A stretch of 64,000 nucleotides of DNA from assembly GCA_024123955.1 (NCBI GenBank), contig CP099652.1, positions 1,488,001 through 1,552,000 on the forward strand, in the 5' to 3' direction. Source of the DNA: Oxalobacteraceae bacterium OTU3CINTB1 (GTDB taxonomy: Bacteria; Pseudomonadota; Gammaproteobacteria; Burkholderiales; Burkholderiaceae_D). A model generated the notes under the pieces. It worked only from the letters and a program-made list of their open reading frames with translations, searched no databases and was not told where the DNA came from. Positions 8,504 to 16,809 of the stretch are shown here, one piece after another. Position 1 is the first letter of the stretch. Every line of letters starts with the position of its first letter. The translations under genes and the position numbers were made by a program.

Positions 8504-11500
8504 TCACAGCGGCGGCATCGCCAGCAGCGCCATGTTGCGGCCCTTTTCCTTGGCGCGGTACAGCGCCCGGTCGGCCATCTCCACCAGCACCTCGGGCGAG
8601 GTGTCCTCGGTCGGCACGATCACGGCCACGCCGACGCTGATGGTCAGGATGCCGAACGGCGACTGCTCGTGCGGCATCCGCGCCAGCACCAGTTGCGCGC
8701 AAATCTCCTCGGCCGCGCCGAAGGCGTCGGTGGCGTCGGTGGCGGCCGCCAGCAGCGCGAACTCCTCGCCGCCGTAGCGCGCCACGATGTCGGTGGTGCG
8801 CCGTCCGTGCGAGGTGATCAGCTCGGCGACGCTGCGCAGCGCGGCGTCGCCGGCCTGGTGGCCATAGTGGTCGTTGTATTTCTTGAAGTAGTCGACGTCG
8901 AGCATCGACAGCGCCAGGGTCTGGCCGGTGCGGGCGGCGCGCCGCCATTCGGCCTCGAGCGCCAGGTCGAAGCCGCGGCGGTTGCTCACGCCGGTCAGGC
9001 CGTCGGTGGTGCTGAGCGCGGCGAGCTTGCGGTTCGATTCCTCCAGCTCGCCGGTGCGGGCGGCCACCAGCGCCTCCAGCTCCAGCTGGTGCCGGGTCAG
9101 GCGGTGGATGCGGATCTTGTAGGCCAGCACCAGCGAGCCGACGATCAGCAGCGCCATGCCCAGGCGGAACCACCAGCGCTGCCAGAACGGCGGCGTGATG
9201 GTGATCTTCAACGTGGCCGGCTCCTCGTTCCACACGCCCAGGTGGTTGGCGGCCTTGACCCGGAACAGGTAGTGGCCCGGATTGAGGTTGGTGTAGCTGG
9301 CGCTGCGGTGCGAGGCGTCGGTGTGCACCCATTCGCGGTCGAAGCCCTGCAGCTGGTAGGCGTAGCGGTTCTCGGACGGCTCGGTGTAGTGCAGCGCCGC
9401 GAACTCGAGCGAGAACACCGATGCCTGCGACGACAGGGTCAGCGCGGTCGGCGCCGTCACCGGCCCCTCGGCCTTGACGTCGGCGCGCGGCTGGCCGTTC
9501 TGCAGCGAGTGGTTGAAGACGGTGATGTCGGTGATGGCCACCTGCGGCGGCACCGAGCGGGTGCGCACGTTGGCCGGCGTCACGGCGGTCATGCCGTGCA
9601 CGCCGCCGAAGTACAGCACGCCGTCGGCCGAGGTGGCCGACGAGTTGACGGTGAAGCCCTCGGTCAGGCCGTCAGACGAGGTGTAGTGGCTGACCTTGCC
9701 CGTCTCCGGGTCGAGGCGGTACAGGCCGGCGATGGTGCTGCACCAGATATTGCCTTCCAGGTCGTGTTCGATGGCCAGGATCTTGTGCGCGCGCATCGCC
9801 GACGCGTACGATTTGAAGCCGATCTTGCCGTCCGGCCGGGTCTGCATCAGGTTCAGGCCCTTGCTGGTGCCGACCCAGATCCGTCCCTTGGCGTCCTCGT
9901 GCAGGCTGACGATGTTGTCGTCGGACAGGCTGGCGGTGTCGTCGTTGGCGTGGCGGAAGTGGGTGAACTTGCCGCTGGCCTGGTCGAGCAGGTCGAGCCC
10001 GCCGCCGTTCCATTCGGAGCCGGCCCACACGCGCCCGCTGCCGTCCTCCAGCACCGCCGAGGTGCCGTTGACGCTGCGGCTGCTGATGTTTTGCGGATCG
10101 TTGTAATAAATCTTGCGGGCGTCGGTCTTCGGGTCGTAGCGGATCAGGCTGTTGCCGGTGGCCAGCCACAGCGCGCCGCCGCTGGCCGGCGCGATGGCGT
10201 TGATGTAATCGCTGGCGGTGTTGCCGAAGTGGATGGCCTGGAACGGGCTGTCGGGCGTGTCGAGGCGGTTCAGGCCGTTCGAGGTGCCCAGCCACAGCGG
10301 CTTTTTGCCGTCCTTGTCGGTGCGCGTGTCCTGGAACATGCTGTAGACGATGGAATGCGACAGCTTGCCCGGCGTCTTGTCGTCGGCGTGGTAGCTCTTG
10401 ACGACGGTGCTGCTGGCCGGATCGTACAAGCTCATGCCGACGTTGCCGCCCATCCACAGGCGCCCGTCCGGCGCCCGCGCCAGGCTCAGCAGGGCGTTGC
10501 TGGCCGGCGCCGAGCGGCGGTCGATGCGGAACGGCACGTGGCGCGTGAAGCCCTCGCTCGACAGGTTGGCCAGCGCGATGCCGTCGGTGAACGAGGCGAT
10601 CCACAGCATGCCGCCGCGGTCCTGCATCACCGCGCGCAGGTTGTCGCCCGGCAGGCTGTACGGATCGTCGGCCGCGTGCACGAACTGGTCGAACTTGCCA
10701 CCGGCCTCGTTCCAGCGCAGCAGCCCGGCCGACAGGGTGGTGCACCACAGCACGCCCTTGTCGTCGACGTCGAAATTGGTGATGCGGCTGTACGGCGAAT
10801 CGATCGCCTTGCGCGTGTTCCAGTCGCTCTTGCCGTCCCAGCGGATCACGCCCGACTCGGTGCCGATCCACAGCGCGCCGGAGCGGTCGAACTGCAGCGC
10901 ACGCACGATGTTGACGCGGGCGTCGGGCACCGGCGCCGGATCGACCTGGTGGTGGCGGAACACCTTGCCGCCGGGCGCCAGGTAGTCCAGGCCGCCGGGC
11001 CAGGTGCCGATCCACACGCCGCCCTTGTCGTCCAGCGCCAGCGCGTTGAGGTCGTTGCTGGCCAGGCTGTCGGGGTCGTTGTCGTCGTGGGCGTAGACGG
11101 TGAACTTGCCGGTGTTGGGGTTGAAGTGCTGCAGCCCGCCCCAGCTGCCGATCCACATGCCGTCCTTGCCGTCGGAAATGATGTTCTTGACGATGCGGTG
11201 GTTCTTCGGCGCCTTGGGCGGGGCCACCACGGTGAAGTTGTTGCTCTCCGGGTTGAAGCGGGCCAGCCCGGCCTGGGTGCCGGCCCAGATGCGGCCCTGC
11301 TTGTCCTCGTAGATGGCCGAGACGCGGTCGTGGGGCAGGCTGCTCGGGTCGGTGGGGATGTTGGTGTACTTGACGGCCTGGTAGCCGTTGTAGCGGTACA
11401 GGCCGTTGGTGTGGGTGCCGACCCAGACGTAGCCTTTGCGGTCCTGCATCATCGACAGCATCGACGGCTCGTCGCCGCCCAGCGGGCCCAGTTTCTTGAA

Positions 11501-11674
11501 GCGCAGCGACGGCGCCGGCGCCGATTGGGCCGGGGCCGCCGGGGCCGCCTGCGCGGCCGGCGACATGGCCAACAGCGCGGTCGGCAGCGCGGTCAGCAGC
11601 GTGGCCAGCAGGGCGGGCGAAATGGACAGCAAGAGGCGATGGCCGCGGCGTAAGGCCGGTGATAGCACAAACAT
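8504..11674 (-). CDS. Periplasmic two-propeller sensor diguanylate cyclase
   Basis: A 1056-residue sensor enzyme that makes c-di-GMP. An N-terminal signal segment is followed by about 14 Reg_prop repeats of the form GxxWxGTxxGLxRx (for example GYVWVGTHTNGLYRYNG and GRIWVGTSKGLNLM), enough for two seven-bladed propellers as in hybrid two-component sensors. A Y_Y_Y domain comes next (~740-830), then a single membrane helix near 832-853, a short coiled coil, and a GGDEF domain. The active site is GGEEF near residue 966, with RTTD five residues before it, so an inhibitory I-site is present. Family knowledge suggests the propellers bind a glycan or other periplasmic ligand. No kinase domain is present. 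The ATG at 11674 lacks a strong ribosome site. Confidence 0.92.
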   Translation of the reverse strand: MFVLSPALRRGHRLLLSISPALLATLLTALPTALLAMSPAAQAAPAAPAQSAPAPSLRFKKLGPLGGDEPSMLSMMQDRKGYVWVGTHTNGLYRYNGYQAVKYTNIPTDPSSLPHDRVSAIYEDKQGRIWAGTQAGLARFNPESNNFTVVAPPKAPKNHRIVKNIISDGKDGMWIGSWGGLQHFNPNTGKFTVYAHDDNDPDSLASNDLNALALDDKGGVWIGTWPGGLDYLAPGGKVFRHHQVDPAPVPDARVNIVRALQFDRSGALWIGTESGVIRWDGKSDWNTRKAIDSPYSRITNFDVDDKGVLWCTTLSAGLLRWNEAGGKFDQFVHAADDPYSLPGDNLRAVMQDRGGMLWIASFTDGIALANLSSEGFTRHVPFRIDRRSAPASNALLSLARAPDGRLWMGGNVGMSLYDPASSTVVKSYHADDKTPGKLSHSIVYSMFQDTRTDKDGKKPLWLGTSNGLNRLDTPDSPFQAIHFGNTASDYINAIAPASGGALWLATGNSLIRYDPKTDARKIYYNDPQNISSRSVNGTSAVLEDGSGRVWAGSEWNGGGLDLLDQASGKFTHFRHANDDTASLSDDNIVSLHEDAKGRIWVGTSKGLNLMQTRPDGKIGFKSYASAMRAHKILAIEHDLEGNIWCSTIAGLYRLDPETGKVSHYTSSDGLTEGFTVNSSATSADGVLYFGGVHGMTAVTPANVRTRSVPPQVAITDITVFNHSLQNGQPRADVKAEGPVTAPTALTLSSQASVFSLEFAALHYTEPSENRYAYQLQGFDREWVHTDASHRSASYTNLNPGHYLFRVKAANHLGVWNEEPATLKITITPPFWQRWWFRLGMALLIVGSLVLAYKIRIHRLTRHQLELEALVAARTGELEESNRKLAALSTTDGLTGVSNRRGFDLALEAEWRRAARTGQTLALSMLDVDYFKKYNDHYGHQAGDAALRSVAELITSHGRRTTDIVARYGGEEFALLAAATDATDAFGAAEEICAQLVLARMPHEQSPFGILTISVGVAVIVPTEDTSPEVLVEMADRALYRAKEKGRNMALLAMPPL

Positions 11675-12016
11675 GGTGGAGTATCCGATGGCGTAACGGG
11701 GTGCACGTCAGCGGGCGATGTTAAGCCCGGTTAAGATAAATTCTGTATAGAAACCCTATTATACATGCCAATGATGCAATGGTTTCGATATAAAAGCCGG
11801 CACTTTTAGCGTATTGGCCTTATTTAGGGTATAGTTTACGGCGCTTATTGTCTCCTGCTCGTTGTATTTGCTGCCATAGCGCTGCCACCGCATCATCCTT
11901 TTCGCACTTCCCCGGTTCCGCCTCCGTTGTGGGGCGCGCCGCCGGGGCGGGCAGCGCAGAATTTGTCGTTAATTGAAGAAAGCTTGGCTGTCCGCCGCAG
12001 GACCGCCGCATACACT
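11675..12016. other. 342-base divergent intergenic region
   Basis: This stretch separates the divergent diguanylate cyclase and rhlE genes and is AT-richer than its surroundings. On the plus strand TATAGT (11830-11835) is a possible -10 for rhlE, but no convincing -35 accompanies it. If used, it would give an rhlE leader of about 175 bases, a length often seen for cold-regulated RNA-helicase mRNAs. In-frame codons upstream of the rhlE ATG show no family similarity. I see no small gene or RNA I can support. Confidence 0.5.
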
Positions 12017-13633
12017 ATGTCCGAAACCGAGATCACCACCCCGTCCGCCATCGAACCGGCCGCCGCCCAAGCCGCCGCCACGCCAGAAGCGCCAGTGACG
12101 CCACAGCCAGCGCCACCCGCCGCAGCATCGGCACCGCAGGAAGCCCCGCCGGCGCCGGAAGCGCAACAAGTCCGGTTCGCCGATTTCGGCCTGTCGCCGG
12201 ACATCCTGCGCGCGCTCAACGACCAGGGCTATGTGCACCCGACGCCGATCCAGGCCGAAGCCATTCCCGTGCTGCTCAAGGGGCGCGACGTCATGGGCGC
12301 GGCCCAGACCGGCACCGGCAAGACCGCCGGCTTCGCGCTGCCGATCATCCAGATGCTGCTGGCCCACGCCAGCACCAGCACCTCGCCGGCGCGCCATCCG
12401 GTGCGCGCGCTGATCCTGACGCCGACCCGCGAACTGGCGGTGCAGGTGGCCGAGAACGTCAAGGCCTACGCCCAGCACACGCCGCTGCGCTCGACCGTGG
12501 TGTTCGGCGGCATGGACATGAAGGGCCAGACCGTCATACTCAAGGCCGGCGTCGAGATCGTCATCGCCACGCCGGGCCGCCTGCTCGACCATATCGAACA
12601 AAAGAACATCAGCCTCGGCCAGGTGCAGATGCTGGTCATGGACGAAGCCGACCGCATGCTCGACATGGGCTTCCTGCCGGACCTGCAGCGCATCATCAAC
12701 CTGCTGCCGAAGCAGCGCCAGAACCTGATGTTCTCGGCCACGTTCTCGCCGGAAATTAAAAAGCTGGCCAACACCTTCCTGACCGACCCGGTCACGATCG
12801 AGGTGGCGCGCAGCAACCAGACCGCCGACAAGGTCACGCAAGTGGTCTACAAGGTGCCGGAAAACCAGAAGCACGCGCTGACCGCGCACTTGCTGCGCCA
12901 GCGCGACTTGAAGCAGGTGATCATCTTCTCCAACACCAAGATCGGCGCCTCGCGCCTGGCCAAGGGGCTCGAGCAGGAGGGCATGAGCGCGGTCGCCATC
13001 CACGGCGACAAGACGCAGCAGGAACGCATGGCCGCGCTCGAGTCGTTCAAGAAGGGCGAGATCGACATCCTGGTGGCCACCGACGTCGCCGCGCGCGGCC
13101 TCGACATCACCGACCTGCCGTGCGTGATCAACTACGACCTGCCGTACAACGCCGAGGATTACGTGCACCGCATCGGCCGCACCGGCCGCGCCGGCGCCTC
13201 CGGCGACGCCCTGTCGATCTACTCGGACAAGGACGAGCGCCTGCTGGCCGACATCGAAAAACTGATCAAGCAAACCATCCGCCGCGGCGAGCTGGCCGGC
13301 TTCAATCCGGCGCCGTCGCACGCCGCCCACGGCGACGGCGCCGAGCGCCGTCCGCGCCGCGACGACAGCGGCAGCCGCGATGGCGGCCCGCGCGTGCCGT
13401 CGGGCCGTGCGGCCGGCGCCGGCGGTTACGGCACCGACCGTGGCGAACGGACCGACCGCGCCCCGCGCGGCGCCTCCTACGGTGCGGGACGGCGCGACAA
13501 GGTCGATCCCTGGTTCCTCAAGCCTTACGAGCCGGCCAAGTCGGCCGCGCCGGCGCCCGCCGGCACGCCCGGGAACACGGTCGCCAAGCCCAAGCAGAAG
13601 CTTGCCTTCCTGCTCGGCGGCGCGCCGAAATAA
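12017..13633 (+). CDS. rhlE: DEAD-box ATP-dependent RNA helicase RhlE
   Basis: A 538-residue helicase that remodels RNA, typically in ribosome assembly and RNA decay. An Ala/Pro-rich N-terminal extension (~50 residues) precedes the Q motif (FADFGLSPDIL...PTPIQ). The core then shows motif I AQTGTGKT, Ia PTRELAVQ, TPGRLLDH, motif II DEAD, motif III SAT, ATDVAARGLDI and motif VI HRIGRTGRAG. The C-terminal ~110 residues are basic and Gly/Arg-rich and end in an RRDKVDPWFLKPYEP module typical of betaproteobacterial RhlE. I chose the ATG at 12017; the frame is open to 11927 but that part is not family-like. The gtrA-like gene follows after five bases. Confidence 0.95.
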   Translation: MSETEITTPSAIEPAAAQAAATPEAPVTPQPAPPAAASAPQEAPPAPEAQQVRFADFGLSPDILRALNDQGYVHPTPIQAEAIPVLLKGRDVMGAAQTGTGKTAGFALPIIQMLLAHASTSTSPARHPVRALILTPTRELAVQVAENVKAYAQHTPLRSTVVFGGMDMKGQTVILKAGVEIVIATPGRLLDHIEQKNISLGQVQMLVMDEADRMLDMGFLPDLQRIINLLPKQRQNLMFSATFSPEIKKLANTFLTDPVTIEVARSNQTADKVTQVVYKVPENQKHALTAHLLRQRDLKQVIIFSNTKIGASRLAKGLEQEGMSAVAIHGDKTQQERMAALESFKKGEIDILVATDVAARGLDITDLPCVINYDLPYNAEDYVHRIGRTGRAGASGDALSIYSDKDERLLADIEKLIKQTIRRGELAGFNPAPSHAAHGDGAERRPRRDDSGSRDGGPRVPSGRAAGAGGYGTDRGERTDRAPRGASYGAGRRDKVDPWFLKPYEPAKSAAPAPAGTPGNTVAKPKQKLAFLLGGAPK

Positions 13634-13638
13634 ACGCC

Positions 13639-14028
13639 GTGCGTCGCGGTACCGGCGCGCAACTGCTGCGCTTTGCCGTGGCCGGCGTCGCCGGCCTGGC
13701 CACCGACGTCGCCGTGCTGTACCTGGCGCTGTCGCTGGGCAGCGGCTTTTACGCCGGCCGCGTGCTGTCCTTCCTGGCGGCGGTCTGGGTCACCTGGCGC
13801 ATCAACCGCCGCTACACTTTCGCCGCCGGCGACGACGCCTGGCGCGAATGGTGGCGCTACCTGGCGGCCATGCTGGGCGGCGGCGTCGTCAACTATGCCG
13901 CCTCGAGCGCGACCGTGCTGCTGCTGCCGCCCTGGCCGCTGACGCCGGCGCTGGCGGTGGCAGTCGGCTCGGTGGCCGGCATGGGCCTCAACTTCCTCAG
14001 CGCCAAATTGCTGGTCTTTAAGCGATGA
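13639..14028 (+). CDS. GtrA-family small membrane protein
   Basis: A 129-residue protein with four hydrophobic helices and the GtrA signatures LLRFAVAGVAGLATDVAVLY near the N-terminus and VGSVAGMGLNFLSAKLLVFKR at the C-terminus. GtrA proteins are thought to flip or handle polyprenyl-phosphate sugars made by GtrB-type GT2 enzymes, which a GT-C enzyme then uses to decorate O-antigen. A GT-C-like gene overlaps its stop codon (ATGA at 14025-14028), and a GtrB-like gene lies convergently at 15817-16809, so all three parts of such a module are here. The GTG start at 13639 is the only plausible one. Its promoter is probably that of rhlE. Confidence 0.85.
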   Translation: MRRGTGAQLLRFAVAGVAGLATDVAVLYLALSLGSGFYAGRVLSFLAAVWVTWRINRRYTFAAGDDAWREWWRYLAAMLGGGVVNYAASSATVLLLPPWPLTPALAVAVGSVAGMGLNFLSAKLLVFKR

Positions 14029-15737
14029 AAACAAGCGATGACGCGGGCGGCCTGCGCGCGGGCCGCCTGGCCGCCGCGTGGCGCCGGCTCGACACGGCGG
14101 CGGGCTGGCGGCGCGCATGCTGGCTCGCGCCTTTGCTGTTCGGCTTGCTGTCCCTCGTGTATGGCCAGGACAACAACTGGGACCTGCGCAACTACCACCT
14201 GTATAACCCGTTCGCACTGCTGAACGGCAAGATCGGCTATGACCTGGCCCCGGCTCAGTGGCAGAGCTATTTCAACCCGACGCTGGACTTGCTGTACTAC
14301 GAGCTGGTGATGTATTTGCCGGCACCGCTGGCCGGCTTCCTGATGGGTGCCCTTCAAGGCGTCAACTTCGTGCTGTTGATGGCCATCGCCGGCCACCTGC
14401 TGCCGCCCGCGCCGGCGCGCCCCTATGGTGGCATGGTGCTGCTGGCGCTGGCCGGCTGCCTGGGGCCGGGTTTCATGTCCGAACTGGGCAACACGATGGG
14501 CGACAACGTCACCGCGCTGGCGGTGCTGGCCTCGCTGCTGACCGTGTTGCGCCACTGGGAAGCGCTGCGCCGCGGCGCCATAACGGCCGCGCTCGGCGCC
14601 GGCCTGCTGATGGGCTGCGCGGCCGGCCTCAAGCTGACCAATGCCGTGTACGCGGTGGCGCTGTGCCTGGCGCTGCTCACGTTCGACACGGGCTGGCGGC
14701 AACGCTGCCAGGCGGCCGTGCTGTTCGGCGTCGGCGTGCTGGGCGGCTTGGCGCTCAGCGCCGGCCACTGGTTCTGGCGCATGTGGCAAACCTTCGGCAA
14801 TCCACTGTTTCCTCAATTTAACGACCGCTTCCTGGGCCCGCTGGCCGCGCCCATCGGCGTCGGCGACGCCAGCTGGCTGCCGCGCGGCGCGCTGGAAAAG
14901 TGGTTTTGGCCTTACATTCACACGCTGCACCCGGGCCGCGTCGGCGAGCTGCCGCTGCGCCACCTGCTGTGGCCGATGCTTTACACCGCCTTCGCCGCGC
15001 TGGCGCTGCTGCAGGCCCTGCGCTGGCTGCGCGCCCGCGCCGGTGCGCCGGCCGCGCCGATGGCACCGCTGACGCCGCAGGCGCGCCTGCTGCTGGTGTT
15101 CGTGCCGTTGTCGTACGTGCTGTGGATGCACCTGTTTAGCATTTACCGGTATCTGGTGCCGATCGAGCTGCTCGCGCCGCTGACGTTGTGGTTGCTGCTT
15201 GCGCGGCTGCTGCCGCCGGCGGCGGCGCGCAACTGGGGCGCCGCGTGCCTGGTGCTGGCGGCCTGCTCGGTGTTCAGCGGCGGCGGCTGGAGCCATTCGC
15301 GCTGGGCCGCGCGCGCCTTCACGGTCGAGACGCCGGCCTTGACCGATCCCGCGCAAAACCTGGTGTTCACCGTGCACGTGCAGCCGCCGATGGGCTGGCT
15401 GGTGCCGTTCTTTTCACCACGGCTGGCATTTGTCTCGCTGGGGCGTTCGTTCCCGGAGTCGGCGGCGTACCGGGCGCGGGTGGCCGACATGGTGGCGCGG
15501 CGGCGGGGACCGTTCTATGTGATGCTGGCGGCCGAGACGGCGCCGCGCAAGGGCTGGCGCGACGCGGCCGAACGCGACGCCGCGGCGCAACGCATGCGCG
15601 CGCGCCTGGCGCAGGGCGGCGCCACCTTGGCCGACTACGGCCTGGCGCTGGATGCCGTCAGCTGCCGCGACTACCTGGCCATGACCGGCGCCCGCCGCCT
15701 GGGCTACCAGCTGTGCGTGGTGACGCCGCGGCCGTGA
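14025..15737 (+). CDS. Polytopic membrane protein, GT-C glycosyltransferase-like
   Basis: A 570-residue integral membrane protein with roughly ten to twelve hydrophobic helices. An N-terminal periplasmic-side loop contains the NNWDLRNYHLYNPFALLNGK stretch with Asp residues placed as in GT-C enzymes, which transfer sugars from polyprenyl-phosphate donors. Its start overlaps the gtrA-like stop, so it is probably the glycan-specific transferase of a Gtr-type modification module. No curated family name is obvious to me. A soluble C-terminal tail (~100 residues) contains several Arg/Ala-rich segments and two cysteines. The role is an inference from topology and neighbours. Confidence 0.65.
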   Translation: MKTSDDAGGLRAGRLAAAWRRLDTAAGWRRACWLAPLLFGLLSLVYGQDNNWDLRNYHLYNPFALLNGKIGYDLAPAQWQSYFNPTLDLLYYELVMYLPAPLAGFLMGALQGVNFVLLMAIAGHLLPPAPARPYGGMVLLALAGCLGPGFMSELGNTMGDNVTALAVLASLLTVLRHWEALRRGAITAALGAGLLMGCAAGLKLTNAVYAVALCLALLTFDTGWRQRCQAAVLFGVGVLGGLALSAGHWFWRMWQTFGNPLFPQFNDRFLGPLAAPIGVGDASWLPRGALEKWFWPYIHTLHPGRVGELPLRHLLWPMLYTAFAALALLQALRWLRARAGAPAAPMAPLTPQARLLLVFVPLSYVLWMHLFSIYRYLVPIELLAPLTLWLLLARLLPPAAARNWGAACLVLAACSVFSGGGWSHSRWAARAFTVETPALTDPAQNLVFTVHVQPPMGWLVPFFSPRLAFVSLGRSFPESAAYRARVADMVARRRGPFYVMLAAETAPRKGWRDAAERDAAAQRMRARLAQGGATLADYGLALDAVSCRDYLAMTGARRLGYQLCVVTPRP

Positions 15738-15772
15738 CCGCGGCGTCCTGATTGCCGCGCCGGCGGCGCGGC
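15722..15772. terminator. Two tandem GC hairpins between convergent genes
   Basis: A 10-bp perfect stem (15722-15731 with 15738-15747) folds over the stop codon of the GT-C-like gene. It is followed by an 8-bp stem with a 3-base loop (15754-15761 with 15765-15772). Neither has a T-run, so termination is plausible but not certain; the position between convergent genes supports it. Confidence 0.5.
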
Positions 15773-15816
15773 CTTAAAACTTAAAACAAGCTGCCTGCTT
15801 GGGCATGGCGCCGGGT

Positions 15817-16809
15817 TCAGTGCCCGGCCACCGATTGCCTTGGCTGCTGTGGCTGCTGTGGCTGGGCGGGGGCCGCGTCGTGGCCGCGCGCCTCGCGCAC
15901 CAGGTAGACCGGACGCCGCTTGACCTCATGGTAGATGCGGCCGATGTACTCGCCAAGCACGCCGATGCCGATCAGCTGGATGCCGCCGATCAGCATGCTG
16001 CTGACGATCAGCGAGGCGTAGCCGGGCACGTCGACGCCGGCCACCATGGTCTTGATGATGATGATGGTCGCGTACAGCAGCGCGAACATGGACGTGGTCA
16101 GGCCGATATAGGTCCAGATCTTCAGCGGCGCCGTGCTGAAGCTGGTGATGCCCTCGAGCGCCAGGTTCCACAGCTTCCAGAAGTTGAAGCTCGACTCGCC
16201 CGCGCCGCGCGGACCGTGTTCGTACGGGATGGTGACCGTGCGGAAGCCAACCCAGGCGAACAACCCCTTCATGAACCGGTGGTTTTCCGGCAACTGGCGC
16301 AGCGCCGCCACCACCGCCTTGTCCATCAGGCGGAAGTCGCCGACGTTGGACGGCACGTGGATGTCCGAGATCTTGTTGTGGAAACGGTAGAACTGCGTGG
16401 CCGACAGTTTTTGCAAGCGACCGTCGGTGACGCGGTCGGTGCGCTGGGCCAGCACCACCTCGGCGCCTTTTTCCCACTGCACCAGCATGTCGGCGATCAG
16501 CTCGGGCGGATGCTGCAAGTCCGAGTCGATCGGCACCACGGCGTCGCCCATGGCGCGGTCCAGGCCGGCGGTGAGCGCGGCCTCCTTGCCGAAATTGCGC
16601 GACAGGTCGACCACGTGCACGCGCGGGTAGGTCGCATGCGCGTCGAGCAGCTCGTTCCAGGTGTTGTCGCGGCTGCCGTCGTTGACGGCGATGACCTCGA
16701 AATCGTACTGCGGCAGCGCGGCGGCGACCTCGCCGACGCGGCGGAAGAACTCGCCGACGTTGCCCGACTCGTTGTAGAACGGCGCCACCAGGGACACTAA
16801 TTTTTTCAC
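15817..16809 (-). CDS. GtrB/DPM1-like GT2 polyprenyl-phosphate glycosyltransferase
   Basis: A 330-residue membrane-anchored GT2 enzyme. The catalytic domain (~1-225) has LVAPFYNESGNV at the start, a VNDGS motif, LSRNFGKEAALTAGLD, and the DSDLQHPPE metal/nucleotide site. Two C-terminal helices (~230-305) end in GEYIGRIYHEVKRRPVYLV, the standard tail of the GtrB/DPM1 group. It probably loads a sugar from a nucleotide donor onto undecaprenyl phosphate. The GTG start at 16809 overlaps the stop of the DUF6311 gene (GTGA), indicating translational coupling. It is the last gene of the long minus-strand polysaccharide operon. Sugar identity is unknown. Confidence 0.88.
   Translation of the reverse strand: MKKLVSLVAPFYNESGNVGEFFRRVGEVAAALPQYDFEVIAVNDGSRDNTWNELLDAHATYPRVHVVDLSRNFGKEAALTAGLDRAMGDAVVPIDSDLQHPPELIADMLVQWEKGAEVVLAQRTDRVTDGRLQKLSATQFYRFHNKISDIHVPSNVGDFRLMDKAVVAALRQLPENHRFMKGLFAWVGFRTVTIPYEHGPRGAGESSFNFWKLWNLALEGITSFSTAPLKIWTYIGLTTSMFALLYATIIIIKTMVAGVDVPGYASLIVSSMLIGGIQLIGIGVLGEYIGRIYHEVKRRPVYLVREARGHDAAPAQPQQPQQPRQSVAGH

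Noticed and set aside
8669..11653. 994-codon plus-strand open frame
   Set aside because: It is antisense to the two-propeller diguanylate cyclase, which has unmistakable domains. Long antisense frames are expected in such GC-rich DNA, and the translation is Arg/Val/Gly-rich without motifs.
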